Shown here piece after piece: positions 47,292 to 56,704 of a DNA stretch of 64,000 nt. The stretch comes from Hanleya hanleyi. Taxonomy: Eukaryota > Mollusca > Polyplacophora > Lepidopleurida > Hanleyidae. Numbering within the stretch: position 1 is the first letter of the stretch; every line of letters starts with the position of its first letter. The stretch is taken from positions 37,524-101,523 of the forward strand of contig JAVTVY010025415.1 in NCBI GenBank assembly GCA_036873755.1, in the 5' to 3' direction. The notes beneath the pieces were generated by a model that had not been told where the DNA came from, searched no databases, and saw nothing but the letters and a program-made list of their open reading frames with translations. The position numbers and the translations under genes were made by a program.

Positions 47292-49303
47292 CAGGGTTTC
47301 ATACACGTCGTGTTTTGCCACCGGTATTCGGTGGCAAAATTGAGTTAAAAACTCAATTCATGCCGTAAAAAACTGAAGTTTATATGTTTACTAAGGAAAA
47401 TATTCAATTTTTGAACTGAAAACTCAATTCCGATAAAAGCAAGAACAGGTAATTCAAGCAAAGAATGGCGAAAAAACAGACGTCGACTCGCACCAAAAGG
47501 GGATTTCCAAATTCAGCCGAAAATCAGTCTTCGGACATTTCCGTTTCCGACTTCACGTTCGTCAGCGAATCCATTCTGAAATATTCCTCGGAATACCCAC
47601 GCTGCGACGTGAGAGCCGTCCGAGTCTATACAGCTAGTAGTGACAATTTCTCTGTGATAGTCAGAAAATATCGGCCCGAAAATATTGCACGTCGACCTCT
47701 GCTCAGACAGTGCAGATTATCCTTTTTTCCATTTTCCCCCGTACTTCCGACGCATCACACCGGAATCTAAACAGGAAGTACATGAAGCAGTTTTATCGCA
47801 GGTAGTCCGAGGAATATATCGGTTGTCGACCTCCGGCACCAGATCGTCCCTCGCTGCTAGACTGGCCACCGTCGTCTAATAACGTTGGGCCAATTGACGA
47901 CAGGCTTCTAATAATGCCAACCTTCACTGTAGCGGCGATGTCATGACCTGTTGACGTGTATTTGTGACGTTATGCAACAATCGGATTAACAATTTCATTA
48001 TAACGTCGTATTGTGACGTTGTGTAAAATTCTGCTGTGACGTTACGGACTGACGCGGACCCACAGACACTCTCGTCAAGCTGTACAGCCTGTTCTTGACA
48101 AGGCCGAACTGAAGGTCGATAAAAGAAATAATCTTTCACAGAATATCATCATATAACACCATCCGTTATCAAATCCTAAAGCAAGATGAAATAGACGCAT
48201 ATCTTGAGCGATAGTTTTCACATTGATCTGTAGCACTTCCTCTACGCATCAAGCCATTTCATAAACACTCCATGTTGAAGGTATGGGCTCAAATTTGGCC
48301 GCCATTACGTCTTTTCATTATTAGATACTGGTCCACAAGCTTAGCGATAGCGGGTCATGCGCAGTGGATGGGTACTAGTCTACCTCGCTGCTCGCTCACT
48401 GCATGATTTCCAAATTCGTCGTTGAGTGAAAGCAACTTCTAGAAGTTTTCCAAGGGAGAATGATAGATCTTTATATGAGATATTACCAACATTAATAGCT
48501 TAATCCTGCTGTATATTCTCGAAAATGTAGGAAGGATTTAGGCAAGTTAACCGTTATTTTCTCGCACCAACACACGTATTGTTGTTGTTGTAAAGTTCCG
48601 TGAACGGAGTTGTGTAAATTAATCGGAGTAATTTTGGCTGCGAGATTATAAAACTTAAATGGACAAACTGTCAATTCAGGAATCATTAATGGAGTGAATT
48701 AAATCCAAGAGATAAACTCATATTAAAAGTCGGTGGGTGAAACCAATTTGTTCACTTCAACTCGAAGCTTTCTTTTTCATTCATAATTTCAATAAATGTC
48801 ACAGGGGCTAATTCTCAGGGAAATTATTATTAATACTGGTTTACTGATTTCAAATAGTGGCCTGAAAAATAATTTGATGGCAATGGTGGGATATTTTCCA
48901 GCAAGTCTTGGATATTAAAGTTTTTTTATAGACTGGTAATTTGCTGTATTTGTGTGTTAAATGTTGCACTGTGACTGGAGTATTTTTTGTTGACATCCAC
49001 AATCTGAAATTAATGTGCTGAAAATAGATTGCAAGATCGTGGTCAATCAAGAACATAAAAACGAACATATTAAATTATCGGTTTGTTTATTTTCACAATT
49101 CAAATACACAGCGGTATTGACAGGCTCCATTGCTCATCGTATGGAAATTTTTTATACATTCCTTATGGTGGTTGCAAAATTACAAATAAACTCAATACAA
49201 GTCTGTCGGTCGGCGACAAAAACGTAAAAATACTCAATACAGGTGAAAAAATACTGAATTTTCAGTATCCGGTGGCAAAAATTTGGACTTCTATGAAACC
49301 CTG
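47292..49303. mobile_element. 2.0-kb CAGGGTTTCATA element (hAT-like)
   Basis: Perfect 12-bp terminal inverted repeats CAGGGTTTCATA, then a shared GTC after three differing bases. The flanks are ATATTTATT on the left and ATATTATT on the right, a probable ~8-bp duplication with one slip; copy 1 of the segmental duplication shows the empty site CATTATTAC near 39420. Next to both ends is CCGGTGGCAAAA. The interior has a 101-codon + frame (47465-47770), basic N terminus, no recognised domain, and a CRE-like cluster at 47930-48060. No transposase motif, so probably non-autonomous. Confidence 0.7.
47935..48060. promoter_or_regulatory. Cluster of TGACGT (CRE half-site) motifs
   Basis: Within ~125 bp there are TTGACGTG, four copies of (T/A)GTGACGTT-type words or close variants, and AACGTCG on the opposite strand. 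TGACGT is the CREB/ATF half-site. The cluster sits inside the 2.0-kb element and downstream of its 101-codon frame. Regulatory use is inference from motif density only. Confidence 0.3.
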
Positions 49304-49959
49304 ATATTATTACATATTTGTGTATGTAGGTAACATGGCACTGAAAGTAATAAATTTCTTTCATGGCTACACGCCATCTATTGATAAATCTTACTGTACG
49401 ACAATGCTATTTATTACCGTTAACATAGAAATATTGGTTTCCTTGTGCATGCTGAATCAATAAAACAGCTGGACTATTAGGTCTACATGGACCACACCTT
49501 ACTAACCCAAGCATTGTAACATCAGCTGCTATCAGAAACACCAGATTTACTGCCAGCAATCTGGAAGTGTTTTGAAAATTCAAGTAAGCTTACACTAAGA
49601 ATATCAAAGCAACAAATGAAGCTTTACAGAAATTATGATTGACTGGATTTCTTTCGATTTTCTCAACAGGCCAATGAATATCCCCAATTTGTTTTTGAAA
49701 ATTTGAATTGACCAATCAAGTGGAAGAAAAAAAGGTGAAAGATATGCCATGATGCACTGCTGGTTCTACATGACTGAATATGATGACCAAAGTTTTATGG
49801 TGAATGCTTAGGAGACTTTGTAATATATCTCCTTAAAAAAAGATGAGGCAACAACCACCTCAAGACATCAAAGTTCTGAGTAAATTAAACTCGCACATTT
49901 TATTTTTCAACTTGAAATTGGCTGCGCTGATATCTTAGATCTAGCTTGACAGATTTGGC

Positions 49960-50795
49960 AACATGGAGACTCCAGTGTGGAAGGGTGGCAACATTCATGC
50001 TCACAACTTTGCCAGAATATGTCAGCTTCAATTGTATGGGAGCAAAATTCAGACTTCAATCTGAAAGAGGCGGCAACATTCAGGCTTCAGTTGTGGGCAA
50101 CATTCAGGCTTCAATCAGGCAGAGGTAGCAATTAACAATTGGGCTCCAGTTACATAGGGGAAATATTCAGACTTTATTCTGGCAGAGGTGGCAATGTTCA
50201 TGCTTCAATTGTATGGGAGTGACATTCAGACTTCAATCTGAAACAGGTGGCAACATTCAGCCTTCAGTTGTGAGCAACATTCAGGGTTCAATCAGGCAGA
50301 GGTTGCAATTAACAATTGGGCTCCAGTTACATAGGGGAAATATTCAGACTTTATTCTGGCAGAGGTGGCAATGTTCATGCTTCAATTGTATGGGAGTGAC
50401 ATTCAGACTTCCATCTGAAACAGGTGGCAACATTCAGCCTTCAGTTGTGGGCAACATTCAGGCTTCAATCAGGCAGAGGTAGCAATTAACAATTGGGCTC
50501 CAGTTACATAGGGGAAATATTCAGACTTTATTCTGGCAGAGGTGGCAATGTTCATGCTTCAATTGTATGCGAGTGACATTCAGACTTCAATCTGAAACAG
50601 GTGGAAACATTCAGCCTTCAGTTGTGGGCAACATTCAGGCTTCAATCAGGCAGAGGTAGCAATTAACAATTGGGCTCCAGTTACATAGGGGAAATATTCA
50701 GACTTTATTCTGGCAGAGGTGGCAATGTTCATGCTTCAATTGTATGGGAGTGACATTCAGACTTCAATCTGAAAGAAGTGGCAACAAACGAACTT
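49960..50795. repeat. 177-bp satellite, about 4.6 units
   Basis: GGCAGAGGTGGCAATGTTCA starts at 50181, 50358, 50535 and 50712, an exact 177-bp period. Partial units precede (from about 49960) and follow (to about 50795). Each unit contains shorter internal repeats of the form CAACATTCAGGCTTCAATC. Because 177 is divisible by three, a repeated peptide frame stays open (89 codons at 50213-50482 +); I treat it as repeat-derived. Confidence 0.9.
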
Positions 50796-51590
50796 CATGA
50801 TCAACCATATATCTTATAGTGGAATCCAACTCCAACCAGAATAGACATATGAGCAGATGTCTTAACAATCACCACCAGATGTCAGTGGTAAAAACATCCA
50901 CAACTCTCAAGTAGAAATGGACCACATCACTTTAGCTACCGCAAGCACACACATATTGGGGTCTATGAAGATACTGTTGGAAATAACTTTTCCAGTTGGC
51001 ACAAGATAAATGGCCAAGAAGGAAACCCTAGAATGGCCAAAGGTGTAAGAATCTCATCTGTTGTAACTGCATACAAAATAATGACCACTAACATACCCTT
51101 GAGAAACACTCCCACTTCAGAGTTCAATGTTCTATAAATACTGGGCTAAAAGTGTGATTTCAGCGACTTGTCAAATGCATGTATAACAGGATACTTGATG
51201 TACCAGTGCATGATCAAATGTATTCTGAAAGAAGATGGACAACTTTGAGCAAATTGGTAAACTGATTTAAAATATATAGGACTAGGCTGCCTGATCAAAT
51301 GTATCTGAGAATAAGATGGACAAATTTAACCAAATTTAACCAAACTGATTTAGGGCAAAAATATTTGTTATAAAACTATTATCTGTACTTAGCACAAGTT
51401 TTTAGAACAGAATGTGGAGATGAGACATCTTCAGAACCTTTATTAAAAATAAAGGTAATACAATGTAAGTTTGTACACCCATGGTCAAAACATGGTATAT
51501 ACAGCGTTATGTTGATTACCATAGCAGTGACTACGTCTTTGCCATAGCAGTACCAAAGCGGTATCAGAGTGGAAACACAGCCATCGAACT
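50796..51590. other. No recognisable feature
   Basis: AT-rich spacer between two satellites. Two related blocks near 51215 and 51300 (GATCAAATGTATCTGA, AAGATGGACAA) look like a short diverged duplication. No exon or element ends were recognised. Confidence 0.4.
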
Positions 51591-51597
51591 GTCCATT

Positions 51598-51996
51598 CTG
51601 GTACTCATGTCCGCTCTGGTACTCATGTCCGCTCTGGTACTCATGTCCGCTCTGGTACTCATGTCCGCTCTGGTACTCATGTCCGCTCTGGTACTCATGT
51701 CCGCTCTGGTACTCATGTCCGCTCTGGTACTCATGTCCGTTCTGGTACTCATGTCCGCTCTGGTACTCATGTCCGCTCTGGTACTCATGTCCGCTCTGGT
51801 ACTCATGTCCGCTCTGGTACTCATGTCCGCTCTGGTACTCATGTCCGCTCTGGTACTCATGTCCGCTCTGGTACTCATGTCCGCTCTGGTACTCATGTCC
51901 GCTCTGGTACTCATGTCCGCTCTGGTACTCATGTCCGCTCTGGTACTCATGTCCGCTCTGGTACTCATGTCCGCTCTGGTACTCATGTCCGCTCTG
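51598..51996. repeat. Highly homogeneous 18-bp array, ~22 units
   Basis: CTGGTACTCATGTCCGCT repeats about 22 times with essentially one base change (T at 51740). The near-perfect identity implies recent expansion or gene-conversion-like homogenisation. The unit is six codons with no stop in at least four frames, so frames of 147-219 codons appear on both strands (SGHEYQ or STRADM on -, ALVLMS or PLWYSC on +). These are unlikely to be proteins: the array lies in no recognisable gene and the flanking parts of the frames show no domain. Confidence 0.92.
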
Positions 51997-52153
51997 GCAT
52001 CTCTCATTTTTGTAAAATTGGCAAGAGCTGTTAATCACTCTCCTAGATTTTGTTTTATGAGAGTAGTGCGAGAGTGATCACTCTGTCCAATAGAACTTTC
52101 CATAGCATTTCCAGAATTCAGAAGAGCGATCAAAAGCTCTCCTGGAAAAAATA

Positions 52154-53493
52154 ACATGAATTGCAGGCAAGCACCTAAAAGGTGCGTGGACCCCTCAGCC
52201 TGTTTTTTTTAGTAAAGTAGGATCAGGGCTGCATCTAGAGCCAATTTAGTTTCGGAAAACATATGGGTGCCCAAAACTCAAAAGAAACAAAAAACGAAAG
52301 TGTTGTTGTTGTTCAATTTTGAAAGGATTTCTGAAGGAAATACTAGAAAAAGCCCCTAGGATCCTCAATATCGATCCTATTGCATAGCTGGGTATTGAAT
52401 TTCATGTTAATAAACCTCTGTTTTGGGAGTGATCACAGGCTATTTGCGCCGAAATTCACTTACAAAAATTGGACCCTCAATAATGAATAACGAAAAGGAA
52501 ATGGGAGTTTGGGATCGGAACCTGCAAAAAAATCCCTGGACACCGTATAAAACAGATATAGGTTTCACGCGAGTGGTGTGCTGGGATTACAGCATGCAAG
52601 AAAGTGTAGCTTTATCGGTGGCAATTTATGCATTGCACAAGTGTGATTTAGTAAACACACTGATTGACATAGGCCCACCCTTATCATTAGAGGGAGTATA
52701 AACTCAGGTATGCAAACTGGTTCAAAATTGCCCAGAATCCCAGGCTAAAAATGGGCTCTCCTCAATCACTCGTTTGAAATAATTTCCAAGGTACAGTAAC
52801 ATGTTTGGTGACAAAAATTGATAAAAATGTTGCACCAGTACGTTAAATGTGTGGACTAAATATGGTTCATGCAAAAGTTTTAGGATAAAACATATGATGG
52901 CAGAATAGAATAATTTGTGCCAAATTAAAGAAAATTGTTGTCCTTCATTCAAATGAGAATCTTTCTTGTATCAGGGAACCTTCAAAAGTCACAATGAAAC
53001 ATGCAACCAAGGGTTCCCGATGGGCATAGATAACAGTGCAAAAGCTAAGCCATCAATAAATAATAAAAAAAATCAAAAAAAATCATGAAATAATTATAAC
53101 CATCTGAAAATCTAATCATTTCATCAGTCAACATTCAGGAAGCTCTCACCAAAGTTTCGTCAGGCCCGACTTGATAGATCTACAGATATTCAGCGGACAA
53201 GAACATGTTGATGGGCGTAGATAACAGTGCAAAAGCTGAGCCATCAATAAATAATAAAAAATAATAATTAAAAATCATGAAATCATCATAGCCACCTGAA
53301 AATCTAATCATTTCATCAGTCAACATTCATGAAGCTCTCACCAAAGTTTGGTCGGGCCCGACTTCATAGATCTGCAGATATTCAGCGGACAAGAACATGT
53401 TGACGGACGGACGCCAGGACGGACGGACGCCAGGACGGACGCTAGGACGGACGGACGTACGTACATGGCAACGACAAGACCCCTCAGCCCATA
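52154..53493 (+). mobile_element. Pearl-like element, copy 2 (3' end truncated)
   Basis: Same start as copy 1 (ACATGAATTGCAGGCAAGC), with ACCCCTCAGCC shortly after. It contains the ~195-bp cassette absent from copy 1, inside a 92-codon frame (52423-52701) with NEKEMGVWDRN and VVCWDYSMQESVAL as landmarks. There are two core tandem units (about 53023 and 53214), then ACGG-type repeats. The 3' end stops at ACCCCTCAGCCCATA, so the second arm of the terminal hairpin (GGGCTGAGGGGT) is missing and a different MITE-like sequence begins. It is nearly identical to copy 3. Confidence 0.75.
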
Positions 53494-53630
53494 CTAGTAA
53501 TGGAAAGGCTTTGGTGTAAGACCTCCCATTGAAAAGGTAATATCCTGGACAAAAGACTGACAATACAACTTGCAGCAGATCCTTTGTCAATTATATTTCG
53601 TGAGTCTTACACCAAATCGATGCCATAGTA
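53494..53630. mobile_element. ~137-bp MITE abutting pearl-like copy 2
   Basis: Inverted ends: the left contains ATGGAAAGGCTTTGGTGTAA and the right, reversed, ATGGCATCGATTTGGTGTAA, both followed by GAC. It starts exactly where copy 2 loses its 3' hairpin arm. No clear target duplication. Boundaries are approximate. Confidence 0.5.
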
Positions 53631-54977
53631 ATTGACTATAAATGATAATTACTTTTTACTTTCAATAGTTTATTCACTACGTTTCTGTTTTTATCACTTA
53701 GTTTTGCGTCTCAAAAAGCTTTCAAATGCGAATCATTTCACATGGTTCTTGTCGTTTTGCTGTGTCTGTACATCAGAGGGCATGGCAATCATAGTAAATT
53801 TAAGAATGGCGCACGTGCTGTAATCAACATTGCAATGACAACCGCTGTCATTCATACACACTTCCACTGTTTTAGCTACATGTCACTTAGGTTAAAATAC
53901 AAGACCATAGACTGCTTGGCAACTCAACAGAAAATTTCAACGAGTGTATATCTTATTTCGTGCAATGGAAAATCCTCCAGAATTTTCAGAAACCATCAGA
54001 ATCAATCCGCAGAGCTCTTGTCTCGGCTGAAAATTCACACGCTGCTTGACGGTGGGGCCAGCAAAACTCTGATGATAACTCTCTCAAGCTCGCACAGATC
54101 AACACCATACTCGGTGTGAGATAATTAAATGAATCTGGTATAAATCATTCTTTATCACGTAAGATCGCATCGACACAAAGTCTGTAATTTTTAAAACGAC
54201 AGTAAAACATTGTCTCTGCACTGAAATACTGGAATATCGATCCCTGAGCCTTATTACTCCCCTCGCCAGAGAGAATAGACCGGCCCTTGTGGAACATCAG
54301 ATCACGTCATCTACATGTATCAGAGTTTGTTTGTTTGTTGAGTTCGATGGCCACATTTGTTCTTTAATTTAGCATTAATAACATTTGTAAATGATGCTTT
54401 AGAATAGAAATAAATGTAAGCTTTCCGTCCTCCAACTGCTACAAGAACCAATGGCCAGCCACTATTTTGACTCGCCACAGTGACAACTACCTTGTTCTTT
54501 ACCACAGATACAAATGGAAAATATGCATAAAAGGGAAATTCAGGAAAGAGAGCAAGTTTCCATTTTCGGAGCTGAAAATCAATAGATGTCTACAGGTGTC
54601 TTCTCCTAAGCAGGAGTAATGTAGGCAGAACGAAATAATAGTTGACTGACAAAGGCATTCAAGTTATCTGACAGACAAGATTGAACAAAAGGAAAATTTG
54701 CATACAATGGAATTGTAGAAAAAAAAGTTCTCTATTTCGAACAGAGCTGAAGAAATTGATAGGTGTCTTCCTCTTATGCACAACAAATTTGAAGTTTATT
54801 GACAAAGACATTTGAAAGTTATTGACAGACAAGTGATGAGAAAAAGAACAGAAAGAAGAAACTGACAAACACAAGGCTTTTTTAGAAGCCTAAATAGCTG
54901 ATATATTTCACCTCGCATGAAAGAAAAATGAAGAACAACATTGGTACACTGATATTGATGATGAAACTGGCAGAGAA
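53631..54977. other. No recognised gene; 125-codon frame at 53742-54119
   Basis: The + frame at 53742-54119 is moderately long and has a less AT-rich second half, but I recognise no domain and see no convincing splice pair. The 1-kb stretch upstream of the Penelope-like fragment was checked for reverse-transcriptase motifs ((Y/F)xDD) and none was found. Confidence 0.35.
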
Positions 54978-55320
54978 ATGCATTTCATCTGCAAATATCA
55001 GGTGTACATGTACAAACATTCATTTCAGCACCATTTTCAAATTATGCCAATAGAAAGAATTCCTACGTTTCTAACACAGGAAGAAACTGACAATCACCGC
55101 GCGCTTCGTGAATCCTTTTGGATCAAAACACTTCAAACACGGCAACCCTTTGGTATGAACATAGACCCAGGTAAAGTTGCTAACAAAGAGTTTATTCCCT
55201 TCGTTCTCCAATATAGCCGTAGGAATGTTGAAGCGGCCCGTATACTGAAGGAAGAATACGAAACACTCCAAACAAAACTTCGCTTGCCATTTAATCTGAG
55301 ACCTATCTTAGCGTACTCAA
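54978..55320 (+). pseudogene. Penelope-like ORF, 5' fragment (interrupted by copy 3)
   Basis: The frame reads HHFQIMPIERIPTF (residues 18-31), then RALRESFWIKTLQTRQPFGM plus Asn (41-61). This matches the C-terminal end of a GIY-YIG nuclease domain in Penelope-like elements (E..WI..L.T..P.G(L/M)N). It continues as EFIPFVLQYSRRN (71-83) and ILKEEYETLQTK, ending at AYS (112-114), the linker-type region of these elements. The frame then enters pearl-like copy 3. The continuation is found after copy 3 at 56651. In canonical Penelopes the linker precedes the nuclease, so the order here is unusual. No RT core lies upstream. Confidence 0.6.
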
Positions 55321-56649
55321 ACATGAATTGCAGGCAAGCACCTAAAAGGTGCGTGGACCCCTCAGCCTGTTTTTTTTTAGTAAAGTAGGATCAGGGCTGC
55401 ATCTAGAGCCAATTTAGTTTCGGAAAACTCAAAAGAAACAAAAAACGAAAGTGTTGTTGTTGTTCAATTTTGAAAGGATTTCTGAAGGAAATACTAGAAA
55501 AAGCCCCTAGGATCCTCAATATCGATCCTATTGCATAGCTGGGTATTGAATTTCATGTCAATAAACCTCTGTTTTGGGAGTGATCACAGGCTATTTGCGC
55601 CGAAATTCACTTACAAAAATTGGACCCTCAATAATGAATAACGAAAAGGAAATGGGAGTTTGGGATCGGAACCTGCAAAAAAATCCCTGGACACCGTATA
55701 AAACAGATATAGGTTTCACACGAGTGGTGTGCTGGGATTACAGCATGCAAGAAAGTGTAGCTTTATCGGTGGCAATTTATGCATTGCACAAGTGTGATTT
55801 AGTAAACACACTGATTGACATAGGCCCACCCTTATCATTAGGGGGGGGGGGGCATAAACTCCAGGTATGCAAACTGGTTCAAAATTGCCCAGAGTCAGGC
55901 TAAAAATGGGCTCTCTTAATCACTCGTTTGAAATAATTTCCAAGGTACAGTAACATGTTTGGTGACAAAAATTGATAAAAATGTTGCACCAGTTAAATGT
56001 GTGGACACAAATATGGTTCATGCAAAAGTTTTAGGATAAAACATATGTAGAATAGAATAATTTAATAGCAAAATTAAAGAAAATTGTTGTCCTTCATTCA
56101 ATGAGAATCTTCCTTGTATCAGGGAACCTTCAAAATTCACAATGAAACATGCAACCAACGGTTCCCGATGGGCATAGATAACAGTGCAAAAGCTAAGCCA
56201 TCAATAAATAATAAAAAAAATCATGAAATAATTATAACCATTTGAAAATCTAATCATTTCATCAGTCAACATTCAGGAAGCTCTCACCAAAGTTTGGTCA
56301 GGCCCGACTTGATAGATCTACAGATATTCAGCGGACAAGAACATGTTGATGGGCATAGATAACAGTGCAAAAGCTGAGCCATCAATAAATAATAATAAAA
56401 AATAATTAAAAATCATGAAATCATCATAGCCACCTGAAAATCTAATCATTTCATCAGTCAACATTCAGGAAGCTCTCACCAAAGTTTGGTCGGGCCCGAC
56501 TTCATAGATCTGCAGATATTCAGCGGACAAGAACATGTTGCGACGGACGGACGCCAGAACGGACGGACGCCAGGGCAGGACGCTAGGACGGGACGGACGT
56601 ACGTACATGGCAACGACAAGACCCCACAGCCCTATGGGCTGAGGGGTAA
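55321..56649 (+). mobile_element. Pearl-like element, copy 3 (complete ends)
   Basis: It starts ACATGAATTGCAGGCAAGC, has ACCCCTCAGCC, the ~195-bp cassette (frame 55574-55903, same peptide start as copy 2) and a G run of about 11 at 55842. It then has two core units (about 56171 and 56353), ACGG repeats, and the terminal hairpin ACCCCACAGCCC-TAT-GGGCTGAGGGGT. It sits inside a Penelope-like frame, so its boundaries can be set by the host: left flank ..GCGTACTCAAA, right flank AAATCGGAGC, sharing AAA. Confidence 0.8.
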
Positions 56650-56650
56650 A

Positions 56651-56704
56651 AATCGGAGCTTACGCGATTTATTGGTAAGGAGTAAACTTCATCCCATAAC
56701 GTGA
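56651..56704 (+). pseudogene. Penelope-like ORF, 3' fragment (after copy 3)
   Basis: Immediately after pearl-like copy 3 the + frame reads NRSLRDLLVRSKLHPIT and then TGA (56702-56704). NLRDLLVRxKL is a conserved linker motif of Penelope-like retroelements and normally follows an AY(S/R)-type tripeptide such as the AYS at which the upstream fragment stops. The codon frame is restored if the 1.33-kb insertion is removed with a 3-base AAA duplication. Confidence 0.65.

Larger units (their letters stand above)
42930..49860 (+). repeat. Segmental duplication, copy 2
   Basis: Direct partner of 29485-39960. It shares frames at 43132-43416 (-) and 45602-45862 (-) with copy 1. It carries its own insertions: a 228-bp GGCC MITE (45109-45336) and a 2.0-kb CAGGGTTTCATA element (47292-49303), for both of which copy 1 supplies an empty or near-empty site. 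It lacks copy 1's 1.1-kb and 4.5-kb segments. Frames 44265-44726 and 46392-46880 have no recognisable domains. Confidence 0.85.

Noticed and set aside
51379..52077. Long frames of 147-219 codons over the 18-bp array
   Set aside because: They are open on both strands because the unit is six stop-free codons. The non-repeat flanks have no domain and there is no gene context.
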